Assembly: GCA_023399595.1 (NCBI GenBank) | Contig: JAEWOR010000038.1 | Coordinates: 16,133-80,132, forward strand | Direction: 5' to 3' | From: Bacteroidota bacterium | GTDB lineage: Bacteria; Bacteroidota; Bacteroidia; Flavobacteriales; Weeksellaceae | DNA length: 64,000 nt | Shown: positions 16,974 through 26,016 of the stretch, piece after piece | Layout: each line of letters begins with the position of its first letter | Position numbering within the stretch: the first letter of the stretch is position 1 | Notes under the pieces: generated by a model | Told to the model about the DNA's origin: nothing | The model's input: only the letters and a program-made list of their open reading frames with translations | Database searches by the model: none | Made by a program: the position numbers and the translations under genes

Positions 16974-17837
16974 ATGGAAATGAATGTTTCAAACACAGAA
17001 GAGCAAGTAGTTGCTAGAAAGACTGGAGGTTTAAACCCAGCTATTGTTATTCCTATTTTATTTGTAATAGGTTTTGCTATTTATTTTTTCATTTTAGGTA
17101 ATCCTGGTAACTTTAAGGCTGATCCTAGGTTAGCGGGAGCAACGGTTGCTACTGCCGATATTGAAACAAAAGAAATGCATCCAGAGTCGTTCATGGGGAT
17201 TATTTATATGGGAGGGATTATCGTACCTGTACTTATTACATTCATGATCATCGTTATCGTTTTTGCTTTCGAGCGTTATTTCGTTTTAGGTAAAGCATCA
17301 GGAAAAGGTAATGTAGATAACTTCGTAGTTAAGGTAAGAAGTTTATTGAACCATAATAAAGTTGATGAAGCTTTAGAAGAGTGTGATAGACAACAAGGTT
17401 CTGTAGGGAATGTTGTGAGAGAAGGTCTTACTACTTACAAAGCTTTGACTAAAGATACTACCATGAACAAAGAACAAAAAATGGTAGCACTTAACAAGTC
17501 TATTGAAGAAGCTACAACTTTAGAAATGCCAATGTTAGAAAAAAACATGATGATTCTTTCTACTTTAGGTACAGTAGCAACGCTAGTAGCACTATTAGGA
17601 ACAGTAATCGGGATGATTAGAGCATTCTTCGCGTTAGGAGCTGGAGGTGGAACACCAGATGCAGCTGCGTTATCAATTGGTATTTCTGAAGCTCTTATCA
17701 ACACGGCGTTAGGTATTGGTACTTCTGCTGTTGCTATTATCCTTTACAACTTCTTTACCTCTAAAATTGATGGATTAACTTATAAGATTGACGAAATCGC
17801 AATGAGTATCCAACAATCTTTTGCTGAATTCCATTAA
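16974..17837 (+). CDS. exbB: MotA/TolQ/ExbB proton channel protein
   Basis: ExbB forms the inner-membrane proton channel that, with ExbD, energises TonB. Hydrophobic helices are at about 23-42 and 79-101, then a long cytoplasmic loop (about 105-190), then two helices including the family signature LSTLGTVATLVALLGTVIGM and SEALINTALGIGTSAVAI. The extra N-terminal helix and 287-residue length are typical of Bacteroidota ExbB. First gene of a conserved run exbB-exbD-exbD-tonB. Spacing to exbD is 64 bases. Confidence 0.95.
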   Translation: MEMNVSNTEEQVVARKTGGLNPAIVIPILFVIGFAIYFFILGNPGNFKADPRLAGATVATADIETKEMHPESFMGIIYMGGIIVPVLITFMIIVIVFAFERYFVLGKASGKGNVDNFVVKVRSLLNHNKVDEALEECDRQQGSVGNVVREGLTTYKALTKDTTMNKEQKMVALNKSIEEATTLEMPMLEKNMMILSTLGTVATLVALLGTVIGMIRAFFALGAGGGTPDAAALSIGISEALINTALGIGTSAVAIILYNFFTSKIDGLTYKIDEIAMSIQQSFAEFH

Positions 17838-17901
17838 GAATTACAAAACCTAGAATTGTTTTCAATTCAAAAAAGAAGTTTAATAAAGTAATAATATAAC
17901 A

Positions 17902-18510
17902 ATGGCGAGAATTAAACCAAAAAGACATGGTGTAATTACCGATATGACGGCAATGTGCGACGTTACATTCCTATTATTGACGTTCTTCATTATGACCACT
18001 CAGTTTAAGAAACCTGATGTGGAGCAAATTAAACCGCCATCTTCAATATCTGAAAAATTGTTACCAGACGCAAGTTTGATGACAATTAATGCAACAACAG
18101 ACGGTAAATTTTATTTCCAACCTGTAGAAAATGCAACAGAAAGACTACAGCTTTTAGAAAATATGGGTCAGAAATATAATTTGGCCTTTAGTGATAAAGA
18201 AAAAGCGGCATTCCAAAAAGTTCATTCAATTGGTGTTCCTATGAGCCAACTGAAAAGCTTTCTAGACTTGCCAGAAGATGAGCAAAAAAACTATAAAAGT
18301 CCAACTGGTATTCCGATGGACTCTACTAACAAACAATTAATAGATTGGGTACAACAAAGTTTAAGTGTTAATCCAGATTATAAATTAGCGATTAAAGGTG
18401 ACGTTGAAACCAAATATCCTAAAATTAAAAGTTTGTTTGAAGGTTTAAGAGATATTGATTTTCTTAAATTCTGGTTGATAACATCTCAAGAAGGAACTCC
18501 AAATCAATAA
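17902..18510 (+). CDS. exbD: Biopolymer transport protein ExbD (first copy)
   Basis: ExbD/TolR subunit with a single N-terminal membrane helix. The conserved pre-helix and pore segment reads DMTAMCDVTFLLLTFFIMT, and the essential membrane Asp aligns with Asp in MCDVTF. The periplasmic part is unusually long (202 aa in total) compared with about 140 in E. coli, which is normal for the first of the paired ExbD proteins in this phylum. Three bases separate its stop from the second exbD. Works with ExbB and TonB at the inner membrane. Confidence 0.92.
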   Translation: MARIKPKRHGVITDMTAMCDVTFLLLTFFIMTTQFKKPDVEQIKPPSSISEKLLPDASLMTINATTDGKFYFQPVENATERLQLLENMGQKYNLAFSDKEKAAFQKVHSIGVPMSQLKSFLDLPEDEQKNYKSPTGIPMDSTNKQLIDWVQQSLSVNPDYKLAIKGDVETKYPKIKSLFEGLRDIDFLKFWLITSQEGTPNQ

Positions 18511-18513
18511 GAA

Positions 18514-19080
18514 ATGGCAGAAGTACAAGTACAAGAAAAAGGCGGTAAAGGCGGTAAGGTTCGTTCCAAAAAACATAACCCCCGTGTAGACATGACCCCA
18601 ATGGTGGATTTAAATTTCCTATTGTTGATGTTCTTTATGTTTACATCTACCTTCAGTAAACCGAATGTAATGGATTTAGGTCTTCCTGCGAAACCAAAGA
18701 AAGATCAAAAAGCTCCAGACACAGAGATTAAACTTTCTAATTCCATTTCATTATTAATTGGGAAAGATAACAGGATATTTTGGCACCAACAAGACAATAC
18801 CAGTCTTACAGATGCCAACTTGAATGAAACTACTTTCGATAGAGAGGGGATTAGAAAAGTAATTGAGCAGGCAAAAGCTAGAGCTGCTGATGTAAGTAAA
18901 TTTACGGTCATCATTAAGCCTACAGACGATGCAGTATATAAGAACTTTGTAGATATTCTTGACGAAATGGCTATTACCAAAAGTGAGCAGTACGGTGTTA
19001 CCGATCTGAAACCTTGGGAAGAAGCTGTTTATAAAAGAAAAGTGGGAGAAGCTGCTACAGCACCAGTAACTACAAAGTAA
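18514..19080 (+). CDS. exbD: Biopolymer transport protein ExbD (second copy)
   Basis: Second ExbD/TolR paralogue, 188 aa. A Lys/Gly-rich cytoplasmic N-terminus leads to the membrane segment VDMTPMVDLNFLLLMFFMFT with the proton-relay Asp in MVDLNF. The periplasmic domain ends in the FTVIIKPTDDAVYKNFVDIL and QYGVTDLKPWEEAVYK segments, which are the ones preserved in the pseudogene at 2704-2955. The paired exbD arrangement is the norm in Flavobacteriales. The second copy has diverged well beyond a recent duplication of the first. Confidence 0.92.
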   Translation: MAEVQVQEKGGKGGKVRSKKHNPRVDMTPMVDLNFLLLMFFMFTSTFSKPNVMDLGLPAKPKKDQKAPDTEIKLSNSISLLIGKDNRIFWHQQDNTSLTDANLNETTFDREGIRKVIEQAKARAADVSKFTVIIKPTDDAVYKNFVDILDEMAITKSEQYGVTDLKPWEEAVYKRKVGEAATAPVTTK

Positions 19081-19103
19081 TTTAACCATTAAATATTTTA
19101 TCA

Positions 19104-19943
19104 ATGGCAGATGAAAGCACATACAATCAGAATCTAAGTTTAGACGAGATTGTATTTGAAAAAAGAAATAAGGAGTATGGAGCTTATGATATAAGATCAT
19201 CCTACAGAAAACTTCTTACAAAATCTTTCCTTATTGGAACTATTTTGTTTCTTGTTTTGGCTTTAGCACCTTTTGTATATCTTAAGATTCAACAAATGAA
19301 TGAAAAAGAGAAGCAAGAAGTCGATGCAAAACTAATTGAAGTTTTACAAGAAGATAAAGTTCTAGAACAACCTAAAGAAGAAGAACCACCTCCACCGCCA
19401 CCTCCACCAAAAGAGGAGCCAAAACAAGAGGTAATTCAAAATGTTGTTCCTGAGCCTAAGAAAGCGCCAAAAGTGGAAACTCCACCGCCGCCAATTACAA
19501 AGCAGTTAGAAACAACTACTGGTTTGCAAAATCAGGAAGGTGTAAAAACTCCCGCTTATACACCACCTCCGCCACCTCCATCAACAGGTAACAAAGCTTC
19601 AACAGTTGAAGTAAAACCTCCTGTAACTAACGAGGTATATGAATCAGTAGATCAAGCTGCAGATTTTACAGGAGGAGGGATCAATGGATTTAGAAAAAAA
19701 TTCATTGATGGTTTTGATAATGGTTCGGTAGAAGGTGAAGGTACTCTTAAAACTGAAATTACTTTCGTTGTAGAAAGAGATGGTAGCTTAACTCAAGTAA
19801 AAGCTACAGGTTCAAATTCAGATTTTAACAGAGAAGCTGAAAGAACTATTAAGAGTATTAAACAGAAATGGAATCCTGGAAAAGTGAACGGACAACCAGT
19901 GCGTTCTAGATTTAGATTCCCTATTTCAATGAATTTTGAATAA
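19104..19943 (+). CDS. tonB: Energy transducer TonB
   Basis: TonB couples ExbB/ExbD to outer-membrane TonB-dependent transporters. Residues about 35-60 are the single membrane anchor. Residues about 85-175 are a proline-rich, charged spacer (EEEPPPPPPPPKEEP, PPPPPPSTGN) long enough to span the periplasm. The C-terminal 90 residues form the TonB fold, ending in RTIKSIKQKWNPGKVNGQPV and RFRFPISMNFE. The N-terminus (LDEIVFEKRNKEYGAYDIR) is the form usual in Bacteroidota. It follows exbD by 24 bases and is closed by a strong terminator. Confidence 0.95.
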   Translation: MADESTYNQNLSLDEIVFEKRNKEYGAYDIRSSYRKLLTKSFLIGTILFLVLALAPFVYLKIQQMNEKEKQEVDAKLIEVLQEDKVLEQPKEEEPPPPPPPPKEEPKQEVIQNVVPEPKKAPKVETPPPPITKQLETTTGLQNQEGVKTPAYTPPPPPPSTGNKASTVEVKPPVTNEVYESVDQAADFTGGGINGFRKKFIDGFDNGSVEGEGTLKTEITFVVERDGSLTQVKATGSNSDFNREAERTIKSIKQKWNPGKVNGQPVRSRFRFPISMNFE

Positions 19944-19962
19944 TCAATTTCAAATAATAATT

Positions 19963-19990
19963 AAAAGAGAAGCAATTGCTTCTCTTTTTT
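19963..19990 (+). terminator. Terminator of the exb-ton cluster
   Basis: Perfect palindromic stem AAAAGAGAAGCA/TGCTTCTCTTTT with a T8 run. Confidence 0.88.
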
Positions 19991-20000
19991 TTATTTTTAG

Positions 20001-20008
20001 TATTTTTG
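20001..20008 (+). promoter_or_regulatory. -7 element four bases before an ATG (leaderless arrangement)
   Basis: TATTTTTG, an exact TAnnTTTG match, is followed by four bases and then the ATG at 20013. With a start site about five bases past the -7 box the mRNA would begin at or next to the start codon. Confidence 0.5.
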
Positions 20009-20012
20009 TTAC

Positions 20013-20207
20013 ATGTTTAATTGGTTATCATTAGTAACGGGAGTTTTTTACATTATACTAGGAATTTTTGTAATGATTTACAAATTTCTATTTGTTGTAC
20101 TTGATCCCAAAGTGGCATTAGCACTAGGTATATTACTCATTATTTATGGTATATTTAGAATTGTGCGTGCCGTTTATAAAATAAAAGATTTAAGAAATGA
20201 AGACTAG
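20013..20207 (+). CDS. Small two-helix membrane protein, 64 aa
   Basis: Two strongly hydrophobic segments (roughly residues 4-28 and 33-52) separated by a short DPK turn, with a positively charged tail. No enzymatic motif; the pattern resembles short DUF308-like inner-membrane proteins but I would not assign it. Its stop overlaps the start of the PstS-like gene by 11 bases, so the two are translationally coupled. The position after tonB and before a substrate-binding lipoprotein is reminiscent of related Flavobacteriales genomes. Confidence 0.7.
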   Translation: MFNWLSLVTGVFYIILGIFVMIYKFLFVVLDPKVALALGILLIIYGIFRIVRAVYKIKDLRNED

Positions 20208-21069
20208 AAGTATTTTTATTTTGGTTTTAATGCTTCTAAGTATTTACAGTTGTAAAAAAGATATTAATCCTACACAATCTTATTACAAAGGAGATTTAAC
20301 CATTTTTACAGATGAATCTTTTAAGAGCGTTACAGAAGCTTTAGCAGATGGATATATGATTAATTATCCTCAAGCAAAATTAAAGGTTCAGGTGCAAAAA
20401 GAAGATTTGTCATTTATAGATTTGCTTAAAAATAAAGCAAAAATTGTGGTAATGTCTCGTGACTTGAACGCAAAAGAAATTGTAGAATATGAAAAGCAAA
20501 TAGACTTAAAATATGTTCCTGCAAAATTTGCTGCAGATGCTGTGGTATTTATTGTTCCTAAAAATTCTACAAAGAAGAAAATTAGCATTGAAGAAATTAA
20601 TGCAGGAATGCAATCGCCAGAAAAACCATTTATTTTTGATGGTACTAATGCTAGTAATCTGAACTTTGTTGCACAAAAATTAAATAAAGCTCCTAAAGAT
20701 TTACAGTTTTCAATTATTTCTGGAAACGAAAATGTTATTGAACAACTTAATAAATTTCCAAACAAAATAGGGGTTATCGGTCTTAATACTTTTAGCAGAC
20801 CTTATGATCCCACTTCGGAAAAACTAAGAAATCTTGTTAAAATTCTTCCTATAGAATCTCAATCTAAACTGTATTATCCGGATCAAAAAGCAATGTCCTC
20901 CATGGAGTATCCTTATACGAGGATCTTATACTTTTTAACAAGCGAAGGAAACTTTGATATTGCTAACGGATTTATACGTTTTTCTTGTACGCATTTAGGT
21001 CAGAAAATTGTTGATAAAGAAGGTTTACAACCTTATAATATGTATCGTAGAGAGGTTCAGATGCGTTAA
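20197..21069 (+). CDS. PstS-like substrate-binding lipoprotein
   Basis: A lipoprotein signal with lipobox (SIYSC, Cys19) precedes a PBP-like type II substrate-binding domain of 270 residues. Visible family segments are VVMSRDLNAKE, DAVVFIVPKN and VIGLNTFSRP, which match phosphate-type periplasmic binding proteins. No permease or ATPase genes (pstCAB) are adjacent, so it is unlikely to be the main phosphate importer; its ligand is unknown. It overlaps the 64-aa membrane protein upstream and is followed by the TPR protein. Confidence 0.82.
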   Translation: MKTRSIFILVLMLLSIYSCKKDINPTQSYYKGDLTIFTDESFKSVTEALADGYMINYPQAKLKVQVQKEDLSFIDLLKNKAKIVVMSRDLNAKEIVEYEKQIDLKYVPAKFAADAVVFIVPKNSTKKKISIEEINAGMQSPEKPFIFDGTNASNLNFVAQKLNKAPKDLQFSIISGNENVIEQLNKFPNKIGVIGLNTFSRPYDPTSEKLRNLVKILPIESQSKLYYPDQKAMSSMEYPYTRILYFLTSEGNFDIANGFIRFSCTHLGQKIVDKEGLQPYNMYRREVQMR

Positions 21070-21168
21070 ATTAACATTAAATTTATAAACATAACTTTCC
21101 AAATAGCCAATTTGGTACAATCATTGTGTAAACTAATTCAAAATTAAATATATAATATAGAAATGATT

Positions 21169-22797
21169 ATGAAAAGAATAGTAATAGGAGCTGCGGTATT
21201 GTTTTTTGGAAACTTTGCTTTTGCGCAAAGCCTTCAAGATGGAATTACAAGTGTTGATAGTGATAAATTTGCTCAAGCTAAAGAAAATTTCAATGCTATG
21301 ATTGCTAAAGAACCAACAGCAGAGAACTATTTTTATTTAGGAAATACTTATTTAAAACAAGTTGAAACGGATTATGCTAAAGCATATGAAAGTTTTACAA
21401 AAGGATTATCTGCGGATTCTAAAAGCTATCTTAATAAGATTGGTTTAGCAACTATTAAACTTGGAAAAGGAGATAGATCTGCTATTTCTGAAATTCAAAA
21501 TATTGTAAAAGATTCAAAAGAGAAAGATGCTGAAGTTCTATTTAGAGCTGCTGAAGCACTTACTTTATTTGAAAAAAATAACGCTCCAGATGTTGCCATA
21601 GATTATATGAATAAGGCAATTGATAAAGCACAGAAGAAAGGAGTTCCTGCAAACTATTTTTATAGTTTAGGAGATGCATATAGATTGAAAAAAATTCCAG
21701 GTGATGCAATGACGGCTTATGAAAAAGCATTACCAATTGCTAAGAGCAAAGCTTCTGTTTATACGAGAATGGCTACGCTTTGGATGGCTGCTCAACAATG
21801 GAAATTAGCTGATGAAAATATTAAGAAAGCAATTGCTGCAGACCCTACTTATGCGCCAGCTTATAAAGCTAAAGCAGGATATAGCATCAGATATCAGCAA
21901 AACGCAATCGCTACACAAGATTTGATTAATTATGCTAAATATGCTGATGAAGATCCATATACACAATTAGAAATTGCAAAATTGTATTTTACTAACGAAG
22001 ATTACGGAAATGCAAAAATTACTTTAGATAAAGTTTTTGATAAAGTAGATGATCCAATTAAATTTAAGTTGAAATCTTATATTCAATATGGAGACGGAGA
22101 CTATGCAGGAGCTAAACAAAATATGGAAACTTTTATTTCTAAAGTAGAAAAAACAAGAGTTTTACCTGCTGACCAAGGTTTACAAGGTTTAATTGCTGCT
22201 GGTTTGGCTAAAAATGAAAAAGATGCGACTAAGAAACAAGCTTTAACTTTGGAGTCTCAGCAAAAAATTGCTATTGCTAAAGCAGCAAAAGATGATACTT
22301 TAAAGTGGGACGAGGAATTAACTAAAATTGCTGGTGGAGGCGGAGCTTCTCAATCTGCAGTTGATTCAGGTCCAACTAACCCTCAAATTGAAGGTTTGAA
22401 GAAGAAAGTAGCTGCTAATCCTCAAGATACAGATGCTTTGTATCAATTAGCTAATGCTTATCAAGAAGCTAAAAACTGGGATGGTGCTATTATAACTTGG
22501 CAAAAAATGAGCAATCTTTTACCAGATTGGGCACCTGCTTATTATAGTTTAGGTTACGCTTATCAGCAAGCTCAAAATAATGAAATGGCTAAAGTTTCTT
22601 ATGAGAAATTTATTTCAGCTGTAAAACCTGCAGATGTTGCTGCAAGCAAAGAAACTCTTTCTTACGCTTATTTTGCAATAGCTTATTTGGTAAAAACTTC
22701 TGATATAGAAAAAGCTAAACAATATGCTGCAAAATCTTTAGAGTTGAATCCAACTTATGAAGATGCAATTAATTTAAATAAAGAGCTAAATAAATAA
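21169..22797 (+). CDS. Periplasmic TPR-repeat protein
   Basis: From the ATG at 21169 (an in-frame ATG two codons earlier is also possible) there is a clear signal peptide ending FAQS. The mature 520 residues are a chain of helical tetratricopeptide repeats, with consensus pieces such as AENYFYLGNTYLK, ADPTYAPAYKAKAGY, DALYQLANAYQEAKNWDGAI and DWAPAYYSLGYAYQQA. A low-complexity Gly/Ser stretch (GGGGASQS) splits it near residue 390. TPR arrays are protein-interaction scaffolds; the partner is unknown. It closes the transcript that follows the exb/ton genes and ends in a strong terminator. Confidence 0.88.
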   Translation: MKRIVIGAAVLFFGNFAFAQSLQDGITSVDSDKFAQAKENFNAMIAKEPTAENYFYLGNTYLKQVETDYAKAYESFTKGLSADSKSYLNKIGLATIKLGKGDRSAISEIQNIVKDSKEKDAEVLFRAAEALTLFEKNNAPDVAIDYMNKAIDKAQKKGVPANYFYSLGDAYRLKKIPGDAMTAYEKALPIAKSKASVYTRMATLWMAAQQWKLADENIKKAIAADPTYAPAYKAKAGYSIRYQQNAIATQDLINYAKYADEDPYTQLEIAKLYFTNEDYGNAKITLDKVFDKVDDPIKFKLKSYIQYGDGDYAGAKQNMETFISKVEKTRVLPADQGLQGLIAAGLAKNEKDATKKQALTLESQQKIAIAKAAKDDTLKWDEELTKIAGGGGASQSAVDSGPTNPQIEGLKKKVAANPQDTDALYQLANAYQEAKNWDGAIITWQKMSNLLPDWAPAYYSLGYAYQQAQNNEMAKVSYEKFISAVKPADVAASKETLSYAYFAIAYLVKTSDIEKAKQYAAKSLELNPTYEDAINLNKELNK

Positions 22798-22815
22798 ATT
22801 GAAAAGCTTACAATT

Positions 22816-22843
22816 AATCCCTGTCGAAAGACGGGGATTTTTT
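22816..22843 (+). terminator. Terminator of the TPR gene
   Basis: Stem AATCCCTGTC/GACGGGGATT with a GAAA tetraloop and a T run. The T run merges with the -7 box of the following gene. Confidence 0.88.
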
Positions 22844-22850
22844 ATCTTTG
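22843..22850 (+). promoter_or_regulatory. -7 element four bases before bshB1
   Basis: TATCTTTG matches TAnnTTTG exactly and is separated from the ATG at 22855 by four bases, the same spacing as in three other genes of this window. Confidence 0.5.
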
Positions 22851-22854
22851 GTAT

Positions 22855-23574
22855 ATGAAAATAGATATTTTAGCCATAGGAGCACATCCAGACGATGTAG
22901 AACTAGGATGTGGCGGTACAATAGCCAAAATGATTTCTGAAGGGAAAACGGTGGCTATTATTGATCTTACTCAAGGAGAATTAGGAACAAGAGGAACAGA
23001 GGAAACAAGAAGACAGGAATCTTTAGAAGCTGCTCATCTTTTAGGTGTTTCTGCAAGAGAGAATTTGAAGATGAGAGATGGTTTTTTACAAAACTCAGAA
23101 GAATATCAAATGAGAATTGTTAATATGATTCGTAAATACCAACCAGAAATTGTTTTAGCCAATGCAATCGACGATAGACATCCTGACCATGCAAAAGCTT
23201 CAAAGTTGGTTTCTGACGCGTGTTTTCTATCGGGTTTAAGGAAAATAGAAACTTCTTTAGAGGGAAATCAGCAGGAAGCATGGCGACCTAAACACGTTTT
23301 CCATTATATTCAATGGAGAAATGTGAAGCCTGAGTTTGTTATTGATATTTCACAATTTCAAGAAACAAAAATAAAAGCTTGTTTGGCCTATAAAACTCAG
23401 TTTTATGATCCAAAATCAACCGAACCTATGACTCCAATTGCTACAAAGGACTTTTTAGAAAGCTTAACGTATAGAGCTCAAGACTTAGGTAGGTTATCTG
23501 GAGTAGCTTACGCTGAGGGGTTTACGACTGAAAGATTAATTGCTTTGAAAAATTTTGATGGAATAATTTTGTAG
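22855..23574 (+). CDS. bshB1: Bacillithiol biosynthesis deacetylase BshB1
   Basis: BshB1 is a zinc-dependent hydrolase that removes the acetyl group from GlcNAc-malate in bacillithiol synthesis. The LmbE-family zinc site AHPDD is at residues 10-14, the second metal ligands are in DDRHPDHAKA, and the family segment TQGELGTRGT is present. Length 239 aa is usual. It has a candidate leaderless promoter and is followed directly by the tRNA-His promoter, so it is a single gene. It could act as a general LmbE deacetylase, but the sequence pattern fits BshB1 best. Confidence 0.93.
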   Translation: MKIDILAIGAHPDDVELGCGGTIAKMISEGKTVAIIDLTQGELGTRGTEETRRQESLEAAHLLGVSARENLKMRDGFLQNSEEYQMRIVNMIRKYQPEIVLANAIDDRHPDHAKASKLVSDACFLSGLRKIETSLEGNQQEAWRPKHVFHYIQWRNVKPEFVIDISQFQETKIKACLAYKTQFYDPKSTEPMTPIATKDFLESLTYRAQDLGRLSGVAYAEGFTTERLIALKNFDGIIL

Positions 23575-23597
23575 TAATAAATTATTTCCTATATTTG
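23568..23597 (+). promoter_or_regulatory. Promoter of tRNA-His
   Basis: TTTG at 23568-23571 and TATATTTG at 23590-23597, 18 bases apart, form a near-perfect Bacteroidota -33/-7 pair. The -33 box lies inside the last codons of bshB1. Confidence 0.75.
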
Positions 23598-23609
23598 CAC
23601 CCACGAAAC

Positions 23610-23684
<75 letters not shown>

Positions 23685-23686
23685 CT

Positions 23687-23719
23687 AAAAAACTCCTAGA
23701 AATTTCTAGGAGTTTTTTT
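23687..23719 (+). terminator. Terminator of tRNA-His
   Basis: Near-perfect palindrome AACTCCTAGAAATTTCTAGG followed by AGTT and a T7 run, beginning three bases after the tRNA. Confidence 0.88.
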
Positions 23720-23747
23720 ATTATAGTAATGTGGATTGTGTGCATAA

Positions 23748-23783
23748 AAAAAAGCATTCAAATTAAATTTGAATGCTTTTTAA
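23748..23783 (-). terminator. Terminator of the PUR-family gene
   Basis: Stem AAAGCATTCAAATT/AATTTGAATGCTTT; A-run and T-run on both sides, so it may act in both directions. It lies 12 bases past the minus-strand stop at 23795. Confidence 0.8.
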
Positions 23784-23794
23784 ATTGTGTAGAT

Positions 23795-24130
23795 TTAAAC
23801 TTCATCGTCACTTTCTATAGTGTAAGAGCGTGTTTTAAAGTCCTTGTCATGTTTTTCAGAAATAACATCTTCTCCTTTCTCATTGATGATGAATTCTGTA
23901 GATTCATTAAACATTTCTTGGAAACTCTTAAAATCTTCTTTGTATAAATAGATTTTATGTTTCTCGAAAGTTGCTTCTCCATTATCTCCAAAGTTCTTTT
24001 TACTTTCGGTAATAGTAAGATAATAGTCCCCTGCTTTAGTCTCGCGCACATCAAAGAAATATGTTCTTCTCCCTGCTTTTAACACCTTCGTGAAAATTTC
24101 ATTTTCGTGGCGTTCCTTGTAATCACTCAT
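23795..24130 (-). CDS. PUR-family nucleic-acid-binding protein (DUF3276)
   Basis: A 111-residue protein of the bacterial PUR-alpha-like group. The PUR repeat pattern is visible in VLKAGRRTYFFDVRETKAG (strand, basic turn, strand), the following DYYLTITESKK strand and the C-terminal helix KEDFKSFQEMFNES. PUR proteins bind single-stranded DNA or RNA as dimers. In Bacteroidota this gene is nearly universal, but its targets are not well described. It is a single gene with its own terminator. The acidic C-terminal tail (ESDDEV) is usual. Confidence 0.85.
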   Translation of the reverse strand: MSDYKERHENEIFTKVLKAGRRTYFFDVRETKAGDYYLTITESKKNFGDNGEATFEKHKIYLYKEDFKSFQEMFNESTEFIINEKGEDVISEKHDKDFKTRSYTIESDDEV

Positions 24131-24248
24131 TTTTACTGTAGTTTTTTAGAAATCTTATTATAACAAATTTAAAAGAATTCTGCGAAATGCAAAATTTTTT
24201 TTAATAAAATTGAAATTTATATAAGTTTTGTTATAATAATCTTAAAAA

Positions 24249-25910
24249 CTATGCTGATTGTATATTGCGCATTTCGGTGAGGTTCAATATTTTATCTGCT
24301 CTTTTTGCACTAGATTCTCTGTGAGTAATAATAATAGAAGTTGCGTTTTGATTGTTTTTTTCAATGTTTTGAAGCACGTTTTCTTCGGTTTCTGTGTCTA
24401 AAGCCGATAGAGAATCATCGAAAATAAGGATTTGAGGCTGTTTAATTAAGGCTCTAGCAATGCATATTCTTTGTTTTTGTCCGCCAGAAAGCATTACCCC
24501 ACGTTCTCCGACCATGGTTTTGTATTGGTTTTTGAATTCAATAATGTTTTTATGAACATCCGCTTGTTTAGCCGCATTTATAATTTCGGATTCTGTAGGA
24601 TTATCAATAGAAAAACCAATATTGTTGGCTATACTGTCCGAAAATAGATAACTTTCCTGAGGGATGTAACCTAAATATTTTCTGAAATTATGAAGGTTAA
24701 TATCCTTTAAATTTTTACCATCAATTAAAATTTCTCCTTCCGTTGGTTCTATTAATCTGCATAAAAGAAGAGCGACTGTAGATTTTCCGCTTCCTGTTTT
24801 CCCCATTATAGCGAGACTTTCACCTGCATTAATTTTAAAACTAAGCTTATCTAATGCTTTAATTCCTGTGTTAGGGTAGGTGTAAGAAACATTTTTGAAT
24901 TCAATATTTCCTTTAATAATAGTGTCGTCTGTGTTGGTATTAATGATTTCAGATTGGTTATTCAAAAATTCATTAATTCTAGACATGGAAGCTCCCGCTC
25001 TTTGATTAACAGATGTTACCCAGCCTACCATAGAAAAAGGCCAAATGAGAATGTTGATGTACATAAAGAAGTCTGCAATTTTCCCAACGCTGAGTTCATT
25101 GGCGATATATTTTTGTCCGCCAACATAAAGAATAATAACATTGAGTAGGCCAATTACAAACAGAATAATAGTAAAGAAATAAGCTTCTGTTTTAGCAAGA
25201 TTTAAAGCTTTGTCTTGGTAATCGCTAATCTTTACGCCGTAATTCTTTTCAATATATTTTTCTTTAGCGAAAAACTTAATAACTCGAATTCCAGAGAAAC
25301 TATCTTGCACAAAAGTCGAAATAGCAGATTGGCTTTTCTGCATTATTTTTGATTTTTTATTGATAATGGAACTTACCTTGAAAATTACAAAAGACAAAAT
25401 AGGAAGAGGAATAAGCGTCCATAAAGTCATTGAAAGATCTGTTTGTAGCATGTAAACACTTGTAATAATAAGCAATACAAGAAGATTTACAACGTACATA
25501 ACGCCAGGTCCCAAATACATTCTTACCGCTACAACATCTTCACTTAAACGGTTCATTAAATCTCCGATGGTGGTTTTTTTGTATTCGGTGAGCGACATTT
25601 CCTGATAATGTCTGTAAATTTTATTTTTTAGTTCGTATTCTATTCTTCTGGATGCTACAATAATTGTTTGTCTCATCATAAAGGTGAAAAAGCCTGTTAA
25701 TAAAGACGAACCAACAATAATTGCAACATTAATTAAAACCTGTTCATTAAAACCAAAGGTTTCATTTTTAGAAATTTCATCTACAGATTTTCCTACAAAC
25801 TGAACTTTATAAATATTAAAAAAATTACTAGCTACAATAAACAAAAAGCCCCAAAACAAGAGTATGCGGTGTTTCCAGAAGTACGGGTTTAAGGTTTTTA
25901 ATGCTTTCAA
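24249..25910 (-). CDS. ABC exporter half-transporter, degenerate-site type
   Basis: A half transporter with a six-helix membrane domain (about residues 10-310) fused to one ATPase domain. Walker A is GKTGSGKST, the signature LSGGQKQRI, and Walker B ILIFDDSLSALD. The catalytic Glu after Walker B is Asp, and the usual DEATSALD is DDSLSALD, as in the non-canonical subunit of heterodimeric exporters such as BmrCD or TM287/288. Such proteins normally pair with a canonical half; no partner gene is adjacent. Substrate unknown (lipids or drugs in relatives). It is a single gene on the minus strand. Confidence 0.92.
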   Translation of the reverse strand: MKALKTLNPYFWKHRILLFWGFLFIVASNFFNIYKVQFVGKSVDEISKNETFGFNEQVLINVAIIVGSSLLTGFFTFMMRQTIIVASRRIEYELKNKIYRHYQEMSLTEYKKTTIGDLMNRLSEDVVAVRMYLGPGVMYVVNLLVLLIITSVYMLQTDLSMTLWTLIPLPILSFVIFKVSSIINKKSKIMQKSQSAISTFVQDSFSGIRVIKFFAKEKYIEKNYGVKISDYQDKALNLAKTEAYFFTIILFVIGLLNVIILYVGGQKYIANELSVGKIADFFMYINILIWPFSMVGWVTSVNQRAGASMSRINEFLNNQSEIINTNTDDTIIKGNIEFKNVSYTYPNTGIKALDKLSFKINAGESLAIMGKTGSGKSTVALLLCRLIEPTEGEILIDGKNLKDINLHNFRKYLGYIPQESYLFSDSIANNIGFSIDNPTESEIINAAKQADVHKNIIEFKNQYKTMVGERGVMLSGGQKQRICIARALIKQPQILIFDDSLSALDTETEENVLQNIEKNNQNATSIIITHRESSAKRADKILNLTEMRNIQSA

Positions 25911-26016
25911 TTTGTATTATTAAAGTATTTCAAATTCAATTTGCAAAAATAATTAAAATCTATGACTAATCTTAGTTTAGAAGAAGTAAAAACAAGAGAA
26001 TGAATGTAAAAAAAAT

